The notes beneath the pieces are model-generated. The model was not told where the DNA came from, made no database searches, and saw only the letters and a list, made by a program, of their open reading frames with translations. 21,591 bases of DNA from NCBI GenBank assembly GCA_001953115.1, contig LSSL01003191.1, forward strand, positions 1 to 21,591, given 5' to 3'. This document shows positions 1 through 10,200 of the stretch, in pieces; the stretch's first letter is position 1, and each line of letters begins with the position of its first letter. Both the position numbers and the translations under genes were made by a program. The stretch comes from Smittium mucronatum. Taxonomy: Eukaryota > Kickxellomycota > Harpellomycetes > Harpellales > Legeriomycetaceae.

Positions 1-882
1 AAAAAAAAAAAAACATGGGAAAGCAGTAAAGAATTAATAATATATTAACTTTTAGGAAATAAAAATACCTACACAAAAACATAAATTAATATTCAACAAG
101 CATATATGAAAAATGAATATGGTACCTGAAACTATAATGAATGTTTAATAACATTATAAACAAATATTACCAATTATATTCTGGATTTGAAAATTTACTA
201 AAATTGATTTAGTCTAACCTTTATGAAAATGCTAATAGTGCCAACATTTCTGGCGAATATATTTCATCCAATTTAAAGAAATAAACATTCCCTCAATACA
301 GCCTGAAATTAATCATACTGGGAGAAAGTAATATTACTGACTGCTTAAATATTTTTTATCATATCCATAATATATTCAGGGACCATTGGACATTAGCTCT
401 TAAATTTGGCTTTGTAGATACTAATTGGGCTAAAATACTGCGCATGTAGATACCCTTTATTCCAATAGCCATATTCGAAAAATAATATAAAAATGAAATA
501 TCTAGATGTAAACAAAATGATTGAAATTGCATACATCTATTCTATAAATTTTTTTGCAAATGTACTTTCCCAACAGGAAATTCACTATAAACTTTTTTCA
601 GTTGGCTAAGCATCCAAAACCTTTCACTCCAGAAGCTAGAGGTAATTTCTATTAATTTTAGTGTTCTCATTCCGTTAATTTTTTTTTTGTCTTCTTGCTA
701 TTATTCAAAAAACAATCATCATTATCTATTAGAATTTTTCACTGTTACGATAATATATAAAAATACCCACCCCAATAACCCCAAATCGAATACAAAAAAA
801 TCAAAGTTAGTACTTCGATTATAGTTAATAAACACTTTACTCAAAATTTTACTTTGTAATTGAACCTCCTTCATTCAATAGA
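1..882. other. 5' flank without a confident gene
   Basis: AT-rich DNA starting with a poly-A run. It contains the Rab-like open frame listed separately at 285-449. A second short coding-like stretch, about 574-641 (+), opens with ATG, reads MYFPNRKF and continues to PFTPEAR before a GTAATT donor-like site. That piece cannot be spliced in frame to the first ligase exon: with the donor after position 641, the next acceptor leads to a stop. I therefore did not assign it to the ligase. No clear promoter motif for the ligase is visible. Confidence 0.4.
285..449 (+). pseudogene. Possible decayed Rab-type small GTPase fragment
   Basis: A 54-codon open frame runs between two stops. It begins with a segment read as QYSLKLIILGES, which matches the first beta strand and the start of the P-loop of Rab GTPases (typical form K-hydrophobic-GDSGVGKT). 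At the expected spacing it continues with a HNIFRDHW segment, resembling the alpha-1/switch I entry of Rab32-like proteins, and then NWAKILRM. The catalytic part of the P-loop (GVGKT) is replaced by unrelated residues. A TAG stop falls exactly where a Gln of the 'QIWDIAGQE' strand would lie. The downstream frame shows only scattered likeness (FEK at about the QEKF position, and FPTGNSL near 570-590 in another frame). What is seen is a partial, degenerate resemblance; that it is a pseudogene is inference. Chance similarity in AT-rich DNA remains quite possible. Confidence 0.22.
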
Positions 883-1047
883 ATGTCTAAACAATCTAGT
901 CTAAGGTAACTCCTATAATTATTTTCGTATTTTCGAATTTTAATGTCTTTTTATTTACACCCAGCTCTTTCTTCAATAAGCCTAAAACTCTTACTGAAAC
1001 GAAATTAAAAATCCAACCTCAGCTATCTTTAAAAAATATAAAAAATA
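883..1047 (+). other. Ligase exons 1-2 encoding the PCNA-interacting (PIP) box
   Basis: Exon 1 (883-905) codes for MSKQSSL and ends two bases into a codon at donor GTAACT. The next acceptor (CCAG at 961-964) restores the frame to give [12 protein letters not shown], a full QxxLxxFF PCNA-binding consensus at the very N-terminus, as in other DNA ligases I. The box is split by a 59-nt intron. This match is the main reason for choosing this start over upstream ATGs. The following segment is Lys- and Ser-rich and probably disordered. Confidence 0.85.
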
Positions 1048-4000
1048 GTACGTATATATTCCATAAACCATTAAATTTTTCCTAATTCCTTTTTTATATC
1101 TTTTAATTTTTTTACTCTTTTTTTTAGACAAAGACGTTTCAGTTTTGATAAAAAAAAGAAAGACTCTTGAAGATGATGATTCTAATAGTAAATACATACC
1201 ACTAATAATATATTTTAGAATAGTCCAATTGATGATATTGAAAAAATCATTTTTCGTACGTTGATATCTAGATATAAAAAGTGAAAATGACACCCAGTTG
1301 AATTCTCAAGTTGAAAAACATAAAAGAGATTCCAAGGAATCGTCCCCTGACATTCCTGAAGATAAACTTAGTTTCCAAAAGTATAATTTTTTTAATGAAA
1401 CTTTTAAAAAGTCCTCCGATTTATTAAAAGTATTATTTACTTTAAATTTTATCCTCAAATTATAGAATTGAGAAAAAAGTAAAAATTGTTGACAGTAATC
1501 CACAGAAAAATTCGTAATTTTTATCCATTTTAAAACTTATATTCTTTTCCATCAATTAACCCCCTTCCAACTTCTTATCCTAGCAACATCAAAAAATACT
1601 CGGAGCTATGTAAAGTATTTGAAAAAGTTGAGAATACCACCAAAAGGTCCGTTAAAAATTATTCAAAATTCATATTTTCTATAATCTACATAATTTTTTT
1701 TATACATCACAGACTTGAAATTACTGATATCATGACGGATTTTTTTAAAGATGCCATTCTATTAGGACCTGACTTTTTGACTAAATGCATTTATCTATGT
1801 GTTAATCAAGTATTACTTCCTATATTTTCCTCTTATCCCTCTCATAATACCAGAAATAATTCCCTCGGTAATAATTTTGTGAACTCTATTTTTTCCTTCT
1901 CTTTCATTTTAATAGGTGGCTCCTGACTATGAAGGGATTGAACTCGGTGTCGGTGAAACTGTTCTTATGAAAGCTATTGCTTCGGCTACTGGAAAAAATC
2001 TTAACAGAGTCAAAAGTGAGTCTGAAAAATTGGGTGATTTAGGTGAAGTCGCAATGGCCTTCAGATTGAATCAAAAAACGCTATTCCCTCTCCCAGATTT
2101 GACTATAGATAAAGTATTTGATACATTTCATGAAATATCCGCTACCTCCGGCTCTTCCGTAATCCCTCCAATTTCTTTTTTTCATGATTAAATTATGAAA
2201 ATCATTTTAGATGACTTTTTTAATTTTTTTTATAATAATTATAGTCTCAGCAAAAAAAAGTCGAGAAAATTTCTTCTCTTATCGTGTCTGGTAAAAACAG
2301 TGAATCGAAATACATTGTCAGGTATTCTATCCCTCTACTGCTTTTTTATACATCTCTACTAAACTTGTATATTATTAATTATTTTTCTTATTGGTGCTCA
2401 GGTCCTTGGAAGGCAAACTTAGAATAGGCCTTGCTGAAAAAACCGTTCTTTCTGCTTTAGGCAGAGCTTTTGTAACATATAAAGCTGGTAAATTTACTGT
2501 TTTATTATTTCTATTAGTTTTATACTCTATTTCTCCTCTGGCCAACATTTAACTGAAAACTCATATCATATGTCTTTTGGTCTTTTCATATGAAAATAAT
2601 TCCAGAATTAGTTGGTAAAACTCCTACTACTGAACAATTAACCGAAGCTATAGAAACTATAAAGCATGTGTACACACAATTACCAAATTATAAAATTTTG
2701 ATCACTAATCTGATTGAACATGGGATCAAGAATCTGGAAGATGTTTGTAAACTCATACCAGGAATTCCTGTAAAACCTATGCTCGCGCATCCAACAAAAT
2801 CTGTCACTGAAGTTCTTAACCGTTTTGAAAATATGAATTTTACTTGCGAATACAAATATGATGGTGAAAGAATACAAATTCACAAATCGAAAGATATTGG
2901 TTCAATTTCATTTAGCAGAAATTCTGAAAACACTACCGATAAATACAAGGACATAATTTCTAAATCTGATCAGGTATATTTTTATCGTTTATCTATGTTA
3001 TATTTACTCCTCTTCTCATTCAAATCTCGGCACTTTTTTTTCATCCTCAAAACATTAATATATATAATTTTAATTTATATAGTTTTGTGCCTCTCACACT
3101 GAGTCATTCATAATAGATGCCGAAGTCGTAGCCTGGGATGTGTCAAAAAAATGTATTCTACCTTTCCAAGTTTTAAGCACTCGTAAAAGAAAAGATGTAA
3201 AAGAAAATGAAATATCCGTTCAAGTTTGCCTGTTTGTTTTCGATATCTTGTTTTTGAATGGGGAGGTAATATAATCATTCGGAATCCTCCCACACCTTAC
3301 TATTATTTACAAATTTATTTTTAGTCTCTGAAACTTTCTATTTTCGTAATTTAAACCCCAATTTAGAGTTTATTGCAAAAACCTCTGAATGCTCGTCGGG
3401 ATCTTTTGAAGGAAGCCTTCATTTTAGTTCCTGGTCTTTTCCAATTTGCTATTTCTAAGGATCTACGCTCCGTTGATGAAATCCAAAACTTTCTTGAGGA
3501 ATCAATAGCTGGTAAACCCCACTTTGCCGCTCTGTATCATTTTTATTTTTTTAATAATTTTTCATTTGCTTTTTAATTACCAGGAAACTGTGAGGGGCTT
3601 ATGGTTAAGGTGCTTTCGGGACATGAATCTACCTATGAACCATCTAAAAGATCCAGAAATTGGCTAAAAGTAAATTAGCTATTAATATTTTTGTCTCCTA
3701 TGAGTATAAACATAGTTTAAATCTTTAATACTTATTTATAAAACTTTTTTCCTACGAACGAAAATCCAAAGGTAAAGAAAGATTATTTGGATGGTGTTGG
3801 AGACTCTTTGGATTTAGTCGTTGTTGGTGCCTATACAGGAAGAGGAAAGCGAACTGGTGTGTATGGGGGATTTCTTCTGGCTTGCTATGATCCTGATAGA
3901 GAAGAGTACCAATCAATTTGCAAAATTGGTACTGGGTTTAGTGAAGAGGACTTGGATAATTTCAAAAAAATCCTTGAACCACTGACTATTAACCAACCCA

Positions 4001-4528
4001 AATCGTATTATTCCTATGGAGATTCCACTAAACCTGACGTTTGGTTCGAGCCTAGCCAGGTAATGAGTTTATTATAACCTATATTTTATTACACATCTGT
4101 AAGTTCTCTATTAACGTATTTAATTATTCATTTGGGGGGATATGATAATTCAGGTTTGGGAAGTTAAGGCTGCTGATTTATCTATTTCTCCAGTATACAA
4201 GGCCGCCATCGGGATAGTAATTAATTAATTATTGTGCATAATACATCATATAATTGTATATGACAATAATACATTAATATTTTTACTGATTTACCATTAG
4301 ATCAGTGAAGACAAAGGAATTTCTCTTAGGTTCCCCAGATTTTTAAGGATAAGAGATGATAAATCTCCAGAAGAGTGTACATCCAGTAGTCAAGTAAATA
4401 ATTCTATTTCATTTTTTGCTTGGTCTCCAATATTCTTAATTTACCGCTTTATTTGCTCTACATCAATTTTTTTTATTTCATAGATTGCTGATATGTTCGA
4501 GTCTCAAAACCTAAATACGGCCTCTTGA
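883..4528 (+). CDS. LIG1: ATP-dependent DNA ligase I, multi-exon
   Basis: Seals nicks between Okazaki fragments and in long-patch repair by ligase adenylation, AMP transfer to the 5' phosphate and phosphodiester formation; it acts in the nucleus with PCNA. Proposed exons: 883-905, 965-1047, 1128-1187, 1272-1429, 1506-1513, 1584-1646, 1713-1809, 1916-2158, 2245-2321, 2402-2487, 2606-2973, 3083-3265, 3367-3511, 3584-3669, 3772-4059, 4154-4216, 4301-4393, 4484-4528. The total is 2169 nt and 722 residues, close to yeast Cdc9 (755) and shorter than human LIG1 (919). The start was chosen because it gives a PIP box right at the N-terminus (QSSLSSFF), followed by a basic KKRK stretch. The DNA-binding domain includes [14 protein letters not shown]. 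The adenylation motif KYDGER carries the AMP-accepting lysine at about residue 383. Next come [11 protein letters not shown] (motif III), EGLMVK (about 535-540, motif IV), WLKVKKDY (about 558-565, motif V) and [12 protein letters not shown] in the OB-fold (motif VI). Exons from 1584 on are secure; exons 4-5 are less so. Confidence 0.96.
1506..1513 (+). other. Candidate 8-nt microexon of the ligase gene
   Basis: The exon beginning at 1584 needs two bases from the preceding exon to complete its first codon. The natural donor at 1430 (GTATTA, the same hexamer used at 1810) leaves none. An eight-base segment at 1506-1513, preceded by CCACAG and followed by GTAATT, supplies exactly the missing phase and adds Lys-Asn-Ser. 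The alternative is a single 173-nt intron using a donor at 1411 (GTCCTC), which would also be in frame and give 713 residues. All other introns in this gene are 59-118 nt, which mildly favours the microexon. Confidence 0.45.
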
Positions 4529-4688
4529 TTTGTTAAGAAATCTAAATTTTTTTTTCTCTATTTTCATAAAGTTGATTTAATATTAATTTAATTTTAATAT
4601 TGTAATAGTAACAAGTTTTATTTATGTTGGCTTTAATTTTTCAAAAATATATATATATATGGTTATGTGCTGTGTAATGTTGTGAGTT
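4529..4688. other. Convergent intergenic spacer
   Basis: Only 160 bp separate the ligase stop on the + strand from the kinase stop on the - strand, so both transcripts must end here or overlap. The spacer is rich in A/T runs and holds a short TA dinucleotide tract near 4647-4660. No canonical AATAAA polyadenylation hexamer stands out. Confidence 0.7.
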
Positions 4689-7098
4689 TTAAAAAAAGCT
4701 GACGAAAGATGCTGATCGAGACACGACAGAGTTTAGTACGTTTGGTTTAAGACCAATATTAAAAGTCTCGTTCTTATCTTTTCTTTTTTCAGAATCATTC
4801 ATTAAGGGACTGACAATGACATTTAGCAAATTTGGAAGGGCTTCTATTTTGACTGGGGAGATGTCAGCTCGTTCACCATCAAATGAATACAATCCTTTAA
4901 ACTCGTCCTGGTTTTTAATTGCACTATCATCCTCGGAACCTTTATTTTTGTTTATATCTTTACTCGAAATGTACCTGGTGCCATCAGGTTCAATTATGAT
5001 GGCTTTAGTTTTAAAATGGAAAAGTCCGTTTTTGTTTAAATAACCACCCTTTGTGGATCCTAGAATATATGGCAGTATATCAAGTCGTGGAATATCCTGG
5101 GTATATATTAGATCTATTAATCCGTCGTTTATAGCTGCTTTCTCAGATGCCATGAAAGATTTTGATAGCCATGGCGAATTTACCACATTTACAGAGCTAA
5201 AAGGCCCTGAAACTGATTTCCATTCGGGTGGAAGTTTGGAAGAATCAACTGGAAGTGATATCGATTTTGTTACCAGAATATCCTCCAAAAAAGAAAATGG
5301 AGAGTCTTTGTTATTTCCTTCAGTAGAATACATGTTTCCACCAGGGTATTTTTTTGATGTTTTTTGTCTAAAAGAGTTTGAAGGGGTTTGATCAATGCTG
5401 AGTGGGCTGGGGTTATGGGTGATAGCTTTAATTATTTTTTCCTTGTCAGAAACGATTAAGCTCGGTGTGATTGATAGAGGAGAAACTTTATTTTTTTCAG
5501 TGTTTGAAGTAGGGCTTAAATTTCTGTTATAAACACTGGTATCTGAATCATCCTCAGAAATTAAACTATCCTGTTTATAATCTTTCCCTAGAACAGTGGG
5601 CAAAAAATGAATACGACCACCATACTTTCTAAATAGCAATAGCCTCAAGGCCCCATAAATATCAAAACGCAAGCTACCCAATCCCCTAAATTTTTCTGAT
5701 TCTATATCAGTGTCCGCAATGTATCCCCAAGTTACGGAAAGAAAGCAAAAAGTGGGACTTGAATCAGGTTTAGATACAGCCATTATATCTAGGGGCTTTG
5801 TTATCCCCTTAGCTATTGAAACTGCAGCTAATTCAGGCCAGCCACATTCTATAGACCATGCCAATCCGTTTCCAGAACCTTTTTTGTGTATCAAAGATGT
5901 AAAAGAAATTATCGTTGGCGCATAATTAAATATATGACTATTTTAAGGGAAACTTATTTTCGGAATATTATATAATTGAAAGAATAGAATAGTAATGGGT
6001 GCAAACCTGCAGGGATCACACTAAGAGGGATTTTTTTAATTTTTTCCCAATCTTTACGGTTGAGAATTCCATTCTAAATTGATTATAAGAATATATAAAT
6101 AAAATGGTAATTATATCTAAAAAATACAATTTAATAGAGTTACGATCATCTCATGTAGTAAGCCGTCTCCTCCTACACTAACAAATGCAGAATAATCGCT
6201 CAAATCCTCAGTTTGCATGAATTTTTTCGCGAAACCTACACCGCTTGTTTCTAAAACAGTAATGGAAAGTCTTTTTATAATAATTTAGGAGAAAACCACA
6301 TATGTATCGCATTTCGATTGGTTTTTAAATAAATTTTTATATATGAAAAAATGGGTTACCAACAAGCGTGTGAGTTACGTTACATAACTTAAAAACGGGA
6401 TATACAATCTTTGAGAAGGTTTCAGCAGACTTTTTTTTTCCAGAATTAGGATTTAACAATACCAGCACATTAAAGGGTTTTTCTATATGATTTGTTTATA
6501 ATAAGGAAAAATAAGGCAAAATCAACTGTATTAAGGTTGCAAAAAAAAAGTGAAATTCGATTTTCAGATCGAAATCTTACCATTGTAGCTTGCTCTTATC
6601 AGCTCTCTTATACTTTTAAGATAATAATCCGTTTTATCCTCTGATGAAGATTTGAATAGCCAAGAATCGCATATAGGTCTCATTTTACAAGAAAAATAAT
6701 CCTGATTTGAAGGATTCACTTCGGGTTTAGAAACCGAAAAAACGGTAAAGTTCTTCGATTTTTGGACGGAAATTGAGGAATTAGCAGCTTCTTTGATATT
6801 CTTATAGTTTTTTTTGTTTTTATCGGTATGAATGGCAGCAAAAATGGATTTACTAGAAATTTCTATTGCATTCGCACTATTTTCTGGGTTTGGGAAATAA
6901 ATGAACAAAATATTCAGGAAAAGACTAATAATAACTTGAAAATTTCTAAAATCTGGTATTTCCATATGTAAAATAAACGATTTTCAATTTTGACTAACCT
7001 GTACAATCTACCCATGTTAGCCCTGCAGAAGAGACTTTTAGTATACCTTCAAGCCATTCGCCATCAGTATAGAGACTAACGTAATCGAAGCTATTCAT
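4689..7098 (-). CDS. Sphingoid long-chain-base kinase (sphingosine kinase), multi-exon
   Basis: Phosphorylates sphingosine, dihydrosphingosine or phytosphingosine at the 1-OH with ATP, a signalling and catabolic step of sphingolipid metabolism, usually at membranes. Exons in transcript order: 7098-6999, 6883-6581, 6482-6360, 6250-6144, 6073-6007, 5878-4689, giving 1890 nt and 629 residues. The first ATG starts MNSFDYVSLY; exons 1-2 form a variable N-terminal region of the kind seen in fungal and plant LCB kinases. The diacylglycerol-kinase-type catalytic fold follows: NPNSGKKK (about 145-152, nucleotide loop), VSVGGDGLLHE (about 199-209), NGILNRKDW, IPAGSGNGLA (about 231-240), then DIESEKFRGLGSLRF (about 291-305). 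The C-terminal lobe has DGLIDL (about 485-490) and SFDGE (about 565-569), the conserved C4/C5 elements. A Ser/Asn/Lys-rich insertion of about 115 residues (about 331-445) separates the lobes and is presumably disordered. All catalytic elements look intact. Which of the Lcb4, Lcb5 or SphK paralogs it corresponds to cannot be decided here. Confidence 0.92.
4989..5570 (-). other. Kinase C-terminal lobe and Ser-rich insert within the large last exon
   Basis: The last exon is 1190 nt with no intron, in contrast to the short exons upstream. Its middle part encodes a low-complexity segment rich in Ser, Asn, Pro and Lys (YNRNLSPTSN, SPLSIDQTPS). This segment interrupts the kinase fold between HFLPTVL and the conserved SVNVVNSPWLSKSF. 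Such linkers are usual in long sphingosine kinases such as mammalian SphK2 and fungal Lcb4 and often carry phosphorylation sites; several SP and TP dipeptides are visible here. Regulation through them is inference. Confidence 0.6.
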
Positions 7099-7260
7099 TT
7101 TTCGGTATTATGGACAATTAGACTTCTACGGAAACCTCAAACTTACGAGTGTATTGAACTGTATTATATTATATTATATTTATGTTTTATGGAAATAGCA
7201 TTAAAAATTCATAATGTCCTTTCTCTGCCTCCCCGCTAATTATTGCTATCGCAAATCAAT
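7099..7260 (-). promoter_or_regulatory. Upstream region of the kinase gene with a TATA-like pentamer repeat
   Basis: Immediately upstream of the kinase start (to its right) is a short tandem ATATT/TTATA pentamer tract at about 7162-7181, 65-85 bp before the ATG. It could serve as a TATA-like core element. The assignment rests only on position and composition. Confidence 0.25.
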
Positions 7261-10200
7261 ATAAAAACCCCAATTAAATCTCAAAATTAGCATATTTTGA
7301 ATTAAATTGTCTTAAAATAGACTACGTTTATTTATCAGGTATTGAAACAATATTTTTTTTAATTGGCCAATAGCTTTATATGAGAAATATTACCCAATAA
7401 TAATCATTCTATAGAAGGGTTATAAAAAATTCTTAATACTTCAGATAAATTACGCTTTTCAAATCGTTTGTCTTGATAGAACAAAAAAAAAACGGCATGC
7501 TTTCAGGAACCAAAATGCATATAATTATCTAAGCTCAACACTAAAAATCACTTATGATTTGTTCTATCGCAATTAATAAAATACTGATAAACATTTTTAT
7601 CCTTTACGAGTGGCGAATCTACCGGAAAGATAATCAGCTGGTATTGCGTTGAAACGTCAGCAAACATATTTTTTAAACACTTGATTTGTATACAGACGAA
7701 ATTGAGTATAAATTGATGGCGATCTACTTGATTGACTTTTTTTTAGCGATCATGTTGTTAATGATTGAATCACATCCACAGCTGGTCTTCTGGGGTTTAT
7801 AAGACAAAAAGATTTTCAATTAAAGTCTTATCCTGGAACTATCAACTATTCACTAATAACAATAACTTTACAAAAATTTTCGGAGACGAAGATTCTTATT
7901 CTATTGTAGGTGTATTATTAAGCCACATTCAATTGATATATGACATATCCCAGGATAAGCCTCATTTGTGGTAAAAACAGGAATTTCTTCCTCAATAATT
8001 ACACTCCTTTAAGATAACTTTGCGATTAAAAGCTAATAAAAATCTATCGACCTCCGCGTAAATTCATGAAAAAAAATAAAACATTGTACAAATTTAAAAT
8101 TTCATACAATTATTGGGCTGTGAAAGGAAAATTGTATACACCCCATACGGTTCGAGTCTTTCCGGTTCCTCTAGCATAAAGAACAAATCGCCAACATAAA
8201 TTCAAAATATATTATCTAGAAAATTTTAAAGCAATAAACCTCGCTATAATAATAATAGCCTATTCAATTTAAAAATTCGTTAATAAAGCTTGGATATTAA
8301 ATAAATAAGTTCACAAGCGTTTTAAATTATCTTTTGCTAACCCTGATATCGTTAACGAATAGGGTTATGTACTCAATGCTTGTTAGCACATTCCTCACTC
8401 TTTCTTGCTCCCATCATGTCTGATTTTTTTTTTTTTTTAAAGGGAATTTTATTTATAATATTTATCATGTCTGATTATTTCAAATATTAATGCTTTATTC
8501 AGGAGAAAGAGTATGGGGAAATCGGCGAAAGATAATTGGAAACAATGTCGGTATAATTATTGTGCAACTTGGGTTAACCTCGTTATTTTTTACTTGGAGA
8601 AAAGGATGAGAGCTTTTCAAGATTGTAGTTTTTTTTGAAAAAGTTTTTCAGATTACCTGGAAATTTTTATTCCAATAGAGTTTCAAAAGACTTGAAATTC
8701 GCTAAAAAAAATGGAAGATGAAAACCCAAAACTTGTGTCTCTTCCCCTATATATTCACTTGCAATCAATGATATCGGCTTTAACGGGAACTTTCAATGAA
8801 AGAGATGCTTTTAGCTGGTCATCTTGTAAATAAACCAAATAAACATTATTTTCCTTTTTTTGAACATAACCGGCTTTCTTGTTTTCATAGAAGAGCGTGT
8901 TACTTATGCAATTTTAAAGCTTCAAGCTAACAAATAGGAAAAAGTGAGTTTGATTATTACTCGTTTATGACAAAGGGACAATAAGCGCGGTTTTAGTGAG
9001 AACGAAAAGAGACTAAAACTGAATTATCATTTAATTTGGAGCTTATAGATGAATACATTTTAATACCTCGTTATTGATTTCATCCCATCTATTCTCCACA
9101 CAATTCTACACAATTATATTAGTGTAGTTTCAAATTTACATCATTTTTTAAAGATATCATAATCTAACTTATTCACTCTTTTTCCCCTCCGCTACAAATT
9201 GTATTTATAAAAATGACTTTACAAAACAATTGATTGTAAATACAATTCCTATTTTTAAATATTTTTGAAGCTCATATTGGACTATTTTTTGTAATTCCTA
9301 AATTTATGATACTTGCTTAACAATAAAGCACTCACCACCTTTAGAGAATGCCTACATAGGGACACTTTCCACGTCACCGCCTATTTTTTGCAAATAGAAT
9401 CAATGTTATTTAGGTTTATTTCGGACGAAACAATAATTGGATATTGGTCAAGTGGGATGCCATAATTACTGCGCATACACTAAAGTAAATAAACAAATGC
9501 TTATTTTAAATTATTTATACACTTGTGCTATACTAAAAACCACTATTATTGAAACCACCCAGTAGTCTGAGGAATATCAAATAGTTGCTCATCACATTCG
9601 CCTTTTCATCAATAAGGGAATACATCTTTTTAAATGAGTGATACAAATAATTTAATATTCCATAAAAAGAAACTAAGAGCATATATTTGTTTGTGCGACG
9701 TTTTAAATATCACTCCACTTTATTTTCTACTTGCTTTGGAATATTTAATTTCCATTGTTGGTTATATAAATGGAACTTGTTTATTATGGTAAAAATTATA
9801 ATTCGTGATAAATAAAATTTTACATATTTGGAAATAAAATATTGATCATTAATAAAAATTTCCTTATCAAGCTAAAAATACTATTTTGCTCTTTTATAAC
9901 GTAAAAATAATAATATCATTCAAATTTTAATTAAGTCGTTTTTAAGATAGTTTTGGGATGTTCTTAGCTCTTGAATCTGTTTATAATTTGTACTATTGTA
10001 AAAAAGTTGGAAACTGAAATGATTTAAAAGCTATGGGTTCCTAAAATGTTTTGTAAATTGCATCAAATATTTTTTCCTAAAACTAAAATTGCACAATTTA
10101 TTATAAAGAAAAATGTAATTTGCATGAGTTTAAATATGTACTACCCTTATTTGCCATTTCCGGGTCCAAAAATTCTTTGTATTCCTATTTGATAACTCTA

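Noticed and set aside
1219..1255. Exon candidate between TTTTAG and GTACGT in the ligase N-terminal region
   Set aside because: Joining it to the exon ending at 1187 gives an immediate TAG. The acceptor at 1271 instead keeps the frame.
991..1503. Minus-strand frames across the ligase N-terminal exons
   Set aside because: They are shadows of plus-strand exons and introns and are rich in Phe, Lys and Ile with no domain.
4816..5925. Plus-strand frames opposite the last kinase exon
   Set aside because: They are antisense shadows of a clearly conserved minus-strand coding exon.
7548..7667. 39-codon minus frame starting MFADVSTQY
   Set aside because: The composition is somewhat coding-like, but the frame is too short, is unrelated to the kinase downstream, and has no detectable homology by eye.
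7765..7974. 69-codon plus frame
   Set aside because: No family resemblance. It is rich in Asn, Ile and Ser, as expected by chance in this composition.
8147..8165. GGTTCGAGTC, resembling a tRNA T-loop / pol III B box
   Set aside because: The flanking bases do not form a T stem or acceptor stem, and no D or anticodon arm can be placed upstream.
8480..8635. Two overlapping short plus frames (starting MLYSGERVW and MGKSAKDNW)
   Set aside because: Both have about 40 codons, no recognisable domain and no matching splice partners.
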